The notes: generated from the sequence alone by a model not told the origin. A DNA stretch of 23,658 bases from CAVZLD01 sp964522605 (GCA_964522605.1 CAZFWV010000075.1:1-23658), one strand, 5' to 3'. Positions 1 through 7,791 are shown, counted from the stretch's first letter. Program-made: numbers and translations.

Positions 1-21
1 TATTAAAAAGGAGGACCAACC

Positions 22-141
22 ATGACATCCGCCGTTCGCGTCTCCGAAGATTTGGTCAAAGAAGCTAAAATCTTCAGTAAAATCGACAAACGATCCGTCA
101 CCGGCCAAATAGAACATTGGGCCAGAATCGGCAAATGCGCA
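22..141 (+). pseudogene. ParD-like antitoxin, 3'-truncated remnant
   Basis: The first 40 codons read like the N-terminal part of the ParD-like antitoxin family (type II toxin-antitoxin): a short ribbon-helix-helix-like start (AVRVSEDLVKEAK) followed by the typical RSVTGQIEHWARIGK block. A strong ribosome binding site (AAAGGAGG at 7-14, 7 nt before the ATG) supports this start. Family members usually go on after WARIGK with an acidic EENPDL-like stretch and end near 65-75 residues. Here homology stops at codon 40. The frame stays open to 528, but that part is Arg/Ser-rich and antisense to the methyltransferase gene, so I treat it as a shadow. Neither other forward frame restores the missing half. 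No toxin partner is visible on the right; one could lie left of the window. The gene is probably broken by a deletion or rearrangement. Confidence 0.6.
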
Positions 142-151
142 ACTCCGAAGC

Positions 152-166
152 GTCGGCGTCGCCGAC
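152..166. repeat. 7-bp perfect palindrome at the antitoxin/methyltransferase junction
   Basis: GTCGGCG at 152-158 and CGCCGAC at 160-166 are perfect inverted copies around one base. The palindrome lies between the end of recognisable antitoxin homology (141) and the methyltransferase stop codon (170-172, minus strand). As RNA it would form a 6-bp stem with a 3-nt loop just after the methyltransferase stop, but no T run follows, so it is a weak terminator candidate. Confidence 0.6.
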
Positions 167-169
167 AAT

Positions 170-1048
170 TCAGTCGCTCTGCGCGCACTGCTGGCGCCGC
201 ACACGATGGCGGGCGATCTCGCAGTACTCCCGAACGCAGTCAATGCCGACGTAATGTCGGCCCAGGCGACGCGCGACCAGGGCGGTCGTGCCGCTGCCGA
301 GAAAGGGATCCAGGACGATTCCATCGGGTGGGCAACCGGCACGAATGCACGTTTCGACAAGCGGTTCAGGAAAGACGGCGAAGTGCGCCTCCCGAACCTT
401 CGACAGGGGAATCGACCAGACCGTCCGTTTGTTCCGACCACGCGGATGGAAGGCCTGATCCCAGCGCCCGTTGTGTAGATTCGGATTCCCGCCGTTCTTC
501 CCGGCTTCCGGAGTACTGTCGCGTTTAAAGAAGTGGTTCCTTCCGCCCCGCATCCGACTGGCGGCGGTAAATGTCACGTGCGGTTCACGAACGGCGTCGA
601 CATCGTAGTAGTATTGCTCGGACTTGGAGAACAGAAAGACGTACTCATGGTCCGTTGTCGGCCGGTTCTTCACGGCGGAAGGCATCGCATTCGGCTTGTG
701 CCAGATGATGTCGCTACGTAACAGCCAGCCATCTTGCTGCAAGGCCAGCGCTGTGCGCCAGGGCAGCCCTAACAACTGCTTCTGAACATACTTGTCGCCC
801 AAGACGAGCCACAAAGTCCCCGTACTCCGCAACACGCGTCGGGCTTCGGCAAAAATCCCGACCAAGCGTTGAATGTAATCCGCGGGCGATGATTCCTGGC
901 CGATTTGCCGCGATCCGCGATAGTCACGTTGCAGATAGTACGGCGGACTGGTCACGATCAAATCTACCGACTCATCCGTGAATCGCTGCAGTTGCACAAG
1001 CGCATCGGCACAGTAGATACGATTGGGCGTAGGCGACGCACGATCCAT
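170..1048 (-). CDS. beta-class DNA methyltransferase (N4-cytosine/N6-adenine type), orphan
   Basis: This is an AdoMet-dependent amino-methyltransferase of the N6_N4_Mtase family. The catalytic motif TSPPYY is at residues 33-38, followed by a variable target-recognition region, and the AdoMet-binding motif DPFLGSGTT is near residues 246-254, ending in the usual HYVGID strand. Catalytic motif before AdoMet motif is the beta-class order. The TSPPY form is common in N4-cytosine enzymes but does not exclude N6-adenine. I chose the ATG at 1048 (292 aa) because GGGAGA lies about 8 nt upstream. An in-frame GTG at 1102 would overlap the argS stop codon by 4 nt and give 310 aa. The gene follows argS directly and would be co-transcribed with it. 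No restriction endonuclease is visible, so a solitary regulatory or remnant role is likely; the target site cannot be read from the sequence. Confidence 0.9.
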   Translation of the reverse strand: MDRASPTPNRIYCADALVQLQRFTDESVDLIVTSPPYYLQRDYRGSRQIGQESSPADYIQRLVGIFAEARRVLRSTGTLWLVLGDKYVQKQLLGLPWRTALALQQDGWLLRSDIIWHKPNAMPSAVKNRPTTDHEYVFLFSKSEQYYYDVDAVREPHVTFTAASRMRGGRNHFFKRDSTPEAGKNGGNPNLHNGRWDQAFHPRGRNKRTVWSIPLSKVREAHFAVFPEPLVETCIRAGCPPDGIVLDPFLGSGTTALVARRLGRHYVGIDCVREYCEIARHRVRRQQCAQSD

Positions 1049-1098
1049 CTTGCGATCTCCCTCGCGAGAAAGAGGCTCCTGATCCCTTCGTTCGGTCG

Positions 1099-3069
1099 TC
1101 ACATCTTGTCCACAACCTGGATTCCCAGCAGGGAAAGACCGAGTTTCAAGGTTCGGGCGACGAGGTCACACAGCAACAGGCGGCTGTCGCGTTGGTCTTC
1201 CGTCTCGGCTTTCAGCACAGGGCATGCTTCGTAGAACTCCGAGAACAACGTCGCCAATTCGAACAGGTAATTGGTCAGATGATTCGGACGATAATCGAGC
1301 ACCACTTCCTCCAGTGCCTCGGACAGCCGCACGAGCTGCAGGCCGAGTCGACGTTCTTGTGGCTGCTGCAATTCAATCGTGGCCCCGGAACTGCGGAGCG
1401 CCGAAATGTCGACCTGACCCTTCGCAAAGATGTTCATCACGCGGGCGTACGAATACTGCAGATAGGTTGCCGTATTTCCGCGCAGTGCGACCATTTTCTC
1501 TTCGCTGTACACGTAGTCACTACTGCGATTTTGTGACAGATCCGCGTATTTGATGGCCGCATGTCCGATTGCATGCGCGATGTGTGCGCGTTGATCATCG
1601 GAGAGCTCTCGTCCGTCGGGCTTCGCATCGTCATTGGCGCTGACAACTTCCAAGGCACGCTGCACGGCCGCATCCAGGAGTCCCTCCAGTCCCACGGTAT
1701 CACCGGCCCGGGTCTTGAACGGTTTGTTATCGGGGCCCAACACGGTACCGAATTCGACGTGCCGCAACTCGACATCTTGATAGCCCCAGTTGCGGGCGGC
1801 CGCGAACAGCTTGTCGAAATGTTCGCTCTGCCGGAAATCCACCACATAGAGGATCGCATCCGGAGACCACTGCTGCATGCGATATTGAATCGTCGCCAGG
1901 TCGGTGGTCGCGTAGAGGAAGGCGCCATCCTTCTTCCGAATAATCATCGGAGTCGCGAAATCCTCGAGAAACACGCAGATCGCCCCTTCGCTTTCCCGCG
2001 CCTGATCGCGCTGAAGCAGATCCTCCACGACCGAGGCGAGCCGATCCTGATAGAAGCTTTCTCCGAGCTCCACATCGAACGCGATATCGAGCCGGTCGTA
2101 AATTCGCTGGATTTCCTGGCGACACTTCGGCAGAAAATCGTGCCACAGTTTCAGATTATCCGGATCGCCGGCGTGCAGCTTCGCGGTCTCTTCCAATACT
2201 GCGTCGTAGATCTGCGCATGCTCGGCCGCCTGCTGCGCGCCGTGCGGGTCCGCTTCCACTTCGGCGATGCGTCGATTCAGCGCGGCCAATTGTTCGCGGC
2301 GTTCTTCCAACTGACTCTGCTGCCTCTTCCGCAGCTTGGCCGCCTGTTTCTGCTGCTGTTTATCGGCGATCGACTGGCTTTCCCCATCCGCAATCAATTG
2401 CTGGAGCTGATCGATTTGCTCCTGCAAGACCGGCCGCTGTCGCAGCGCATCGTGATAGTCGAGAATCCGGCGGACGACGCGATAGATCCGACCGAGTTCC
2501 GCCACGGGATCCCGCTCGTAGGCGGCTCGATCCAGAAAATGGCGGTAGCCGTAAATCACCATGCCGAACTGGGTGCCCCAATCCCCCAGATGATTGTCGG
2601 AGATCACTTGATGTCCGAGGAACCGCAGCGTTCGGCAGAGTGCATCACCGATGACGGTGGATCGAATGTGGCCGACATGCATCGGCTTCGCCACGTTCGG
2701 CGCGGAGTAGTCGATCACGTACGTGCGCGGCGAATCGACTTGCGCCACGCCAAGACGGTCATCGGCCAGCGCGTCCTGCAGTTGCTGCTGCAGCCAGTCA
2801 TCGCGAATCCGCAGATTGATGAAGCCCGGCCCCGCAATTTCTGGCGGTAAACCGAGATCGGTGATCTGCAACCGGGACACGATCTGCTGAGCGATCTCGC
2901 GGGGAGGCTGCCCGAGTTGCTTGCCCAGCGGCATCGCACAATTCGCCTGGTAATCGCCGAACCGTGCGTCCTGGGCCGGTCGAATCATCTCCAGAGCCGA
3001 GGCAGGATCAGAAACCAGAGGCGCAAGTGCCTCGCGAAATCGATGTTTGATTTCCTGCAGCAGATTCAT
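1099..3069 (-). CDS. argS: arginyl-tRNA synthetase
   Basis: Cytoplasmic class I aminoacyl-tRNA synthetase that charges tRNA-Arg. The N-terminal ArgRS domain is followed by the HIGH-type signature (KPMHVGHIRSTVIGD, HVGH at 131-134), a catalytic core with a KMSKS-equivalent PFKTRAGD near 447-453, and a DALR anticodon-binding domain starting at NTATYLQYSYARVM and ending in LGIQVVDKM. At 656 aa it is longer than the usual 550-590 because of a Gln/Glu/Lys/Arg-rich helical insertion at about 210-265. The open frame extends upstream to 3198, but that part would overlap rsfS and lacks homology. The ATG at 3069 begins MNLLQEIKHRF, the normal start, 34 nt after the rsfS stop. Order rsfS-argS-methyltransferase suggests one transcript. 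Confidence 0.97.
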   Translation of the reverse strand: MNLLQEIKHRFREALAPLVSDPASALEMIRPAQDARFGDYQANCAMPLGKQLGQPPREIAQQIVSRLQITDLGLPPEIAGPGFINLRIRDDWLQQQLQDALADDRLGVAQVDSPRTYVIDYSAPNVAKPMHVGHIRSTVIGDALCRTLRFLGHQVISDNHLGDWGTQFGMVIYGYRHFLDRAAYERDPVAELGRIYRVVRRILDYHDALRQRPVLQEQIDQLQQLIADGESQSIADKQQQKQAAKLRKRQQSQLEERREQLAALNRRIAEVEADPHGAQQAAEHAQIYDAVLEETAKLHAGDPDNLKLWHDFLPKCRQEIQRIYDRLDIAFDVELGESFYQDRLASVVEDLLQRDQARESEGAICVFLEDFATPMIIRKKDGAFLYATTDLATIQYRMQQWSPDAILYVVDFRQSEHFDKLFAAARNWGYQDVELRHVEFGTVLGPDNKPFKTRAGDTVGLEGLLDAAVQRALEVVSANDDAKPDGRELSDDQRAHIAHAIGHAAIKYADLSQNRSSDYVYSEEKMVALRGNTATYLQYSYARVMNIFAKGQVDISALRSSGATIELQQPQERRLGLQLVRLSEALEEVVLDYRPNHLTNYLFELATLFSEFYEACPVLKAETEDQRDSRLLLCDLVARTLKLGLSLLGIQVVDKM

Positions 3070-3103
3070 GATCGGGTCCAGCCGTTCCGTCTTCTGGACC
3101 GTT

Positions 3104-3520
3104 TCAAGTTGAACTCGTGGCGGCAACTTGCCACGGCACCTTGGGTGCTTCGGCCCACAGTTCCTCAAGTGCAAAATACTGCCGAGTCTCCTCGTCAAAC
3201 AAGTGGATCACCACCGTTCCGTAGTCCAGCAGGATCCAGCGGCTCTCCGAGTATCCCTCGATCCCCAAGCGCTGATCGCCCATCTCGTCCTGCAGCTTGT
3301 GATCAATCTCTTCGCTCATGGCATGCAGTTGCCGACGACTGGTGCCGGTAGCGATCACGAAATAATCGAAGATGCAGGTCAACTGCCGCAGGTCGAGCAC
3401 AACGATGTTGCGTCCTCGATTCTCTTCGGCGGTCCTCGCGGCGGCGAGGGCCAAGGCACGGCTGCGAGCCACCCGCTGCTCGGGCTGGCCGTTGGATTGT
3501 GCTGCTCTCGTTTCGGGCAC
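3104..3520 (-). CDS. rsfS: ribosomal silencing factor RsfS
   Basis: RsfS binds ribosomal protein L14 (uL14) and blocks joining of the ribosomal subunits when nutrients are scarce. The 138-aa product shows the family pattern in order: IVVLDLRQLTCIFDYFVIATG, a Ser-Arg-Arg-Gln stretch, GIEGYSESRWILLDYGTVVIHLF and YFALEELWAEAP. The start is GTG at 3520, preceded by AAAAGGAG with 5 nt spacing. A disordered N-terminal tail of about 20 residues and a short polar C-terminal tail flank the conserved domain. The gene heads the rsfS-argS-methyltransferase set on the minus strand. In many bacteria rsfS sits beside nadD; it does not here. Confidence 0.95.
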   Translation of the reverse strand: MPETRAAQSNGQPEQRVARSRALALAAARTAEENRGRNIVVLDLRQLTCIFDYFVIATGTSRRQLHAMSEEIDHKLQDEMGDQRLGIEGYSESRWILLDYGTVVIHLFDEETRQYFALEELWAEAPKVPWQVAATSST

Positions 3521-3641
3521 GAAGGCTCCTTTTGGATGTCGAGTTTTTCTCCAGGACTCTACCTACTCCATCGTACCGAGACTCTGGGCCGACGAAAAGG
3601 TTCGCAATCCTTCGGATTTGGGTTGGACCGACAGAGAAGAA

Positions 3642-3724
3642 GAAACCACGGATTTGACGGAGAGTACGGATCCCCACGGCCCGATCCCGTGGACATCCGC
3701 CTCATCCGTTCAATCCGTGGTTTC
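3642..3724. repeat. palindromic intergenic repeat (REP/MITE-like)
   Basis: GAAACCACGGATTTGACGGA (3642-3661) and TCCGTTCAATCCGTGGTTTC (3705-3724) are 20-nt inverted arms with two mismatches. A nested stem lies inside: CGGAT (3667-3671) pairs with ATCCG (3695-3699), and CCACGG (3674-3679) pairs with CCGTGG (3687-3692). The ACGGA core recurs as short direct repeats in the left arm. Sequences of the type 'ACCACGGATT...AATCCGTGGT' are, from memory, dispersed intergenic repeats in several environmental bacterial phyla, but one copy alone cannot prove that here. Confidence 0.65.
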
Positions 3725-3810
3725 TCTTTGATCTTCGGTTCCGCTCGACATGTGCGCAACAGCCGAGCCTACCCCCCGGTGAGAGTCCTCACGGGGAATG
3801 GTCTGGCCAG

Positions 3811-3853
3811 AAAAAATGCGACCCACCCAGGTGTTGGCTAGGGCGGGTCGCAT
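3811..3853 (-). terminator. intrinsic terminator of hppA
   Basis: On the minus strand a 12-bp stem (ATGCGACCCGCC pairing with GGTGGGTCGCAT, one G-T wobble; plus-strand arms 3842-3853 and 3816-3827) with a 14-nt loop is followed at once by a run of T (A run at 3811-3816 on the plus strand). It lies 34 nt after the hppA stop codon. Confidence 0.9.
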
Positions 3854-3887
3854 GAATGGGGTCGATCTGTGGGCGGTCGGCCGAGGA

Positions 3888-6488
3888 TTAGAAAATCCCC
3901 AGGGCCACCAGGCTGTATCGCACGACGAAGCCGGCGACGACCACGCTGACCATGCTCATCAGCTTGATCAAGATGTTCAAGCTCGGACCGCTGGTGTCTT
4001 TGAACGGATCACCAACCGTGTCGCCGACCACGCCCGCTTTGTGGGCGTCCGAACCCTTGCCGCCGTGATGTCCTGCTTCGATGTGCTTCTTGGCGTTGTC
4101 CCACGCACCACCGGCATTGGCCATGAAGATCGCGACGCAGAAGCCGGTCGTCAACGTTCCGACCAGCAAGCCGAGCACGCCGCCGACGCCGAGGACCAGC
4201 CCGGCCGCGACGGGCATGGCCAAGCCGAGGATTGAGGGCAGGATCATTTCCCGCTGAGCAGCCTTCGTGCTGATGGCGACCGGGCGGGCGTAGTCGGGAG
4301 TATCCGTCCCCTGCATGATGCCCGGCTTCTCCTTAAACTGCCGCCGCACCTCCTCCACCATTCCCTTCGCCGCACGACCGACGGCCTTCATCGTCAAGGC
4401 GCAGAAGATAAACGTCGACATGGCCCCCAGGAAGATCCCCACCAGAACCTTCGGGTTCATCACCGAGGCGTCGTAGTAGGTCGCGAAATCCAGGAGCGTT
4501 GCCTCTTCGACTCCGACCAACGGAACGCCGGTCGCCGCGAAGGCCAGTTCCCCGTGTTCGGGTTCGGTCATCACACCCGCCGGAACCAGTGCCGGCCCGT
4601 CGCTCAGGTCCACCGCATCCCACGCCGTCTTGACCGCATCCGTGCGACGGTCCGACGGAAGGGCCAGGTAGGTGTGATGATGGTCACCATGCTTGGTGAG
4701 CACAAAACCGGGAGACAGTTTGTAGATGCCATCTTCCTCGACGACCTGCGCGACCGACTCGCCCCAGCGTTCGAAGCCGATTCGCACTTCTTCGACATAC
4801 GCAGCCAGCAGAGCCAACGCGGTCAGGGCCGCGGACCCGATGGCGAATCCTTTACCCGTCGCAGCGGTCGTGTTCCCCAGGCTGTCCAGGGCATCGGTCC
4901 GCTGCCGCACGATCGGCTCGAGGTGCGACATTTCGGCGTTTCCACCGGCATTGTCCGCAATCGGACCGTAGGCATCCGTCGCCAACGTAATTCCGAGTGT
5001 GCTGAGCATTCCGACGGCCGCGATGCCAACTCCGTACAGGCCGAGGGAGAAATAGCTGACGTCGTTCAGGTTCCAACCGCAAGCAAAACCAAACGCGGTG
5101 ATTGTGCCGACGCACACGACCAGAACGGGAAACCAAACGCTCTGCATGCCTTCGGCGATCCCGCCGATAATCAACGTTCCCGGTCCCGTCAGTGCCTGCT
5201 CGGCCAACTGCTTCGTGGGACGGAACTCATCACTGGTCGAGTACTCGGTCCATTTCCCGATCAACCATCCGGCGAACAATCCGGCGAGGATGCTGATGGC
5301 GACGCCGGGGATGGGGATGGCTTGGGAAATGACGGTCTCGGACGTTGCGGGCATCAGCCACCAGGTCAGCAGAATCGCCGCGATGGCGATCAGGAAGGTG
5401 GACGCATTGATGCCGCGCGCCAGGGCCTTCAGCAGGTTCTTCTGGGTCGCATCCTCCTCGGTGCGAACGAGGAAGATGCCGAGGATGGAGAGGAAGATTC
5501 CGACGGCCGCGATCGCCATCGGCAACAGCAGCGACTGCAACTGGGCCTGGTAGGCGGTCATCCCCTCGACGCGAAGGCCCGATCCCGAAAAGGCGGCCAC
5601 ACCCAGCGCGGCGGTGGCCAAGATCGAGCCGCAATAGGATTCGTACAAGTCGGCGCCCATTCCGGCGACGTCGCCCACATTGTCACCCACATTGTCAGCG
5701 ATCGTGGCCGGATTACGGGGATCGTCTTCCGGAATGCCCTGTTCGACCTTGCCGACCAGGTCCGCCCCTACGTCCGCGGCCTTAGTAAAGATGCCGCCAC
5801 CGACGCGAGCAAACAACGCTTGCGCGCTGGCTCCCATCCCGAAGCACAACATCGTGACCGTGATTTCCGCCAGGCCGAGGCCGACCCCCCATTTCAGCAG
5901 GGCGAACCAGAGCGTAATGTCCAGTAGCCCCAAACCGACCACCGTCAGCCCCATCACCGCTCCGGATCGGAAGGCGACCTGGAGCCCTTGGTTGAGCGAT
6001 TTCTGGGCGCCGGCAGCCGTGCGGTTACTGGCCAACGTGGCCGTCTTCATGCCGATCCAGCCGGCCAGACCGGAGAAGAAACCGCCCGTCAAAAAGGCGA
6101 ACGGCACCCAGTGACTTTGCACGTCCAAGACGAACGCGAAGATCGACAGAATAATCACGATCACCAGGAAGAAGATCGCTACAATCTTGTATTGCTGACG
6201 CAGATAAGCGTTGGCCCCTTCCCGGACGTAGCCGGCAATTTCGACCATCCTGGGCGTGCCAACATCCGACGCCATCATCATCTGGAAGAAGCGATACGCA
6301 TACACAAGTGCAGTGATTGCGCCCACGAAGGCGATCACCCAAATCACGACGGCAATTCCACCCGTCGACTGCCCCTCGGACCCGGTCGCTTCGCTCGCCA
6401 TGGCCGTACTGGCCATGACCGCCGAAGCCGCGAGCGCCTTGGCGGCTAAGAATCCTTGACTGCAACCCATTGTGCTACCCCTGAACAT
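3888..6488 (-). CDS. hppA: membrane-bound cation-pumping pyrophosphatase, K+-dependent type
   Basis: Integral membrane pump that couples hydrolysis of pyrophosphate to H+ and/or Na+ transport. All three catalytic loops are present: DVGADLVGKVE followed by the PEDDPRNPATIADNVGDNVG stretch (near residues 237-275), DNAGGNAEM with GNTTAATGKG (near 510-545), and DNAKKHIEAG with GDTVGDPFKDTSGPS (near 785-830). The Ala in GNTTAA, where K+-independent enzymes have Lys, marks the K+-dependent subfamily; I cannot settle H+ versus Na+. I chose the ATG at 6488 (866 aa); an ATG at 6470 with AGGGG upstream is also possible, and the open frame reaches 6599. A hydrophobic N-terminal segment precedes the first conserved membrane helix. 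An extra loop of about 90-110 residues at roughly 565-680 makes the protein longer than the usual 650-800. Monocistronic with its own terminator. Confidence 0.97.
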   Translation of the reverse strand: MFRGSTMGCSQGFLAAKALAASAVMASTAMASEATGSEGQSTGGIAVVIWVIAFVGAITALVYAYRFFQMMMASDVGTPRMVEIAGYVREGANAYLRQQYKIVAIFFLVIVIILSIFAFVLDVQSHWVPFAFLTGGFFSGLAGWIGMKTATLASNRTAAGAQKSLNQGLQVAFRSGAVMGLTVVGLGLLDITLWFALLKWGVGLGLAEITVTMLCFGMGASAQALFARVGGGIFTKAADVGADLVGKVEQGIPEDDPRNPATIADNVGDNVGDVAGMGADLYESYCGSILATAALGVAAFSGSGLRVEGMTAYQAQLQSLLLPMAIAAVGIFLSILGIFLVRTEEDATQKNLLKALARGINASTFLIAIAAILLTWWLMPATSETVISQAIPIPGVAISILAGLFAGWLIGKWTEYSTSDEFRPTKQLAEQALTGPGTLIIGGIAEGMQSVWFPVLVVCVGTITAFGFACGWNLNDVSYFSLGLYGVGIAAVGMLSTLGITLATDAYGPIADNAGGNAEMSHLEPIVRQRTDALDSLGNTTAATGKGFAIGSAALTALALLAAYVEEVRIGFERWGESVAQVVEEDGIYKLSPGFVLTKHGDHHHTYLALPSDRRTDAVKTAWDAVDLSDGPALVPAGVMTEPEHGELAFAATGVPLVGVEEATLLDFATYYDASVMNPKVLVGIFLGAMSTFIFCALTMKAVGRAAKGMVEEVRRQFKEKPGIMQGTDTPDYARPVAISTKAAQREMILPSILGLAMPVAAGLVLGVGGVLGLLVGTLTTGFCVAIFMANAGGAWDNAKKHIEAGHHGGKGSDAHKAGVVGDTVGDPFKDTSGPSLNILIKLMSMVSVVVAGFVVRYSLVALGIF

Positions 6489-6979
6489 GTTGATTTTCCC
6501 TTCTTGGACCGTGCCGATTAGACCGGTTGGACCGTCACTATGCTGGTTTGCGGGTACCGTGAAGCGGCTTTTACGTGCTCCTGTGACCTCAGCCAACAAC
6601 CCGGGTCAGGTACCCGATGATTCTGGAAGGATGGAAGGACGCGGCAGGACGGCGGGCCTTGAATCGCGAGCGATTTTCGGGACCCTGCCAGACACCGTTG
6701 CCCGTGGGGAGACCGGCCGCCGTCCGGCTGCCGATCGACGCGGAATCGCGACCGAAAACCGCGACTCAGGCAAAGGATGAAGGCCCTCGATTCACCAGGA
6801 CATAAAGCCCCGAAGTGTAATGAATGCGACAGAACCCTGTCAACAATACACCCCCTCTACTTGAAGCCTTGCAGATCGCCCAGAAATACTTGGAATTCCC
6901 CGAAACGTCGGTTATTCTGTAGGTTAGCGGCGCTGCCGCCGCGCCCCTTCAAAGGCCCCTCTGGAACGGAGAAGCAATC
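6489..6979. other. intergenic region between divergent hppA and the Gly-rich protein gene
   Basis: 491 bp (380 bp if the longest hppA frame is used). It should hold promoters for both directions. Apart from the weak candidate at 6890-6918 I see no recognisable element, and none of the short frames inside looks coding. Confidence 0.6.
6890..6918 (+). promoter_or_regulatory. candidate promoter for the Gly/Met-rich secreted protein
   Basis: TTGGAA (6890-6895), 17 nt spacer, TATTCT (6913-6918): four of six matches in each box. It lies about 60 nt before the ATG at 6980. No other support. Confidence 0.3.
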
Positions 6980-7786
6980 ATGTCCCGCCGTTGTTCCAAC
7001 CTGTTGACGTGCCTCGTTTGCCTGAGCGCCGCGGCTTGGCTGCAGGTCCCTTCGGCCCGCGCGGAAGAGAGGACTGCACCGGGCGACCGAGTGGAGCTGT
7101 TCGCGGCCATGGAAGCGCAGCAGATCGACGTCAAACTGATTCCGAAGAACGCGGAACAGGCGACCGTGATCATTGAGAACAAAACTGACAAGCCTCTGTC
7201 AATCAAACTGCCCGCGGCGTTTGCCGGCGTCCCCATTCTTGCGCAGGCCGGTGGTAATCTGGGCGGTGGCAACGTGGGGGGTGGAAGAAACAACTTCGGT
7301 GGCGGCGGCGGCGGAAACCAAGGGTTCGGTGGTGGCATGGGCGGCATGGGCATGGGCGGCATGGGCATGGGCGGCTTCTTCAATGTGGGCCCTGACCGAG
7401 TCGCTAAGCTCAAGGTCCAAACCGTCTGCCTGGAACATGGGAAAGAAGACCCCAATCCACGCGTGCCCTACGCCCTGCGACCGATTGAGAGCTTCACGCA
7501 GAAGGCTGAGCTGATTGAGCTCTGCGCTATGCTGGGTCGAGGCGAAATCGATCAGGTCTCCGCCCAAGCGGCCGCTTGGCACCTGAGTGACAACCTCAGC
7601 TGGCAGGAACTCGCCCAGAAGATCAAGATCAAACACTTGAACGGGCAGACCGAATTGTTCTTCAACGCACAGCAGTTGCAGCAGGCGCTGCGGGCGGTGC
7701 GGATTGCCACGGAACGCACGCGCAGCGAACCGACTCCTGGCACTTCGCCCACGACGAGCCCGGGTGAATCGCTCAGTCGGCTCTAA
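6980..7786 (+). CDS. exported Gly/Met-rich protein of unknown function
   Basis: I do not recognise a named family with a known role. The 268-aa product starts with a signal peptide (basic MSRR, hydrophobic core LLTCLVCLSAAAWL, probable cut after SARA). Then comes a domain with VELFAAMEAQQIDVKLIPKN and VIIENKTDKPLSIKLPAAF, which resembles a beta-sandwich-like extracytoplasmic segment. A low-complexity Gly/Asn/Met linker follows at about residues 88-132. The C-terminal part has KVQTVCLEHGKEDPNP and an alpha-helical stretch (SAQAAAWHLSDNLSWQELA), and the tail is Ser/Thr/Pro-rich. From memory, similar proteins occur in other planctomycetes. CGGAGAAG lies 5-12 nt before the ATG. It ends 5 bp from the convergent coiled-coil gene. 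A periplasmic role is inferred only from the signal peptide. Confidence 0.85.
   Translation: MSRRCSNLLTCLVCLSAAAWLQVPSARAEERTAPGDRVELFAAMEAQQIDVKLIPKNAEQATVIIENKTDKPLSIKLPAAFAGVPILAQAGGNLGGGNVGGGRNNFGGGGGGNQGFGGGMGGMGMGGMGMGGFFNVGPDRVAKLKVQTVCLEHGKEDPNPRVPYALRPIESFTQKAELIELCAMLGRGEIDQVSAQAAAWHLSDNLSWQELAQKIKIKHLNGQTELFFNAQQLQQALRAVRIATERTRSEPTPGTSPTTSPGESLSRL
7334..7375 (+). repeat. in-frame 15-nt tandem repeat coding Gly-Met-rich linker
   Basis: The unit GCGGCATGGGCATGG occurs twice without change (7341-7355 and 7356-7370), with a partial copy before (7334-7340) and the start of another after (7371-7375). It encodes GGMGM units and is a likely site of length variation without loss of frame. 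Confidence 0.85.
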
Positions 7787-7791
7787 ATCAA

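Larger units (their letters stand above)
3521..3887. other. intergenic region between hppA and rsfS
   Basis: 367 bp without a gene. From right to left on the transcribed minus strand it holds the hppA terminator (3811-3853), a second hairpin with a 9-bp stem and one bulge (CCCCGGTGAG at 3774-3783 against CTCACGGGG at 3788-3796), the palindromic repeat at 3642-3724, and the rsfS leader. I see no convincing promoter for rsfS. Confidence 0.7.

Noticed and set aside
142..528. Continuation of the antitoxin frame as a 168-aa protein
   Set aside because: Past codon 40 it is antisense to the methyltransferase, rich in Arg and Ser, and shows no family features.
1561..2850. 429-aa open frame on the plus strand
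   Set aside because: Antisense shadow of argS, caused by high G+C at third positions; no start signal and no recognisable domain.
3642..3724. CRISPR-like repeats (ACGGA units)
   Set aside because: The units are too short, and the arrangement is an inverted repeat, not evenly spaced direct repeats.
4554..5927. 457-aa open frame on the plus strand
   Set aside because: Antisense shadow of hppA; low-complexity Gly/Asp/Arg composition.
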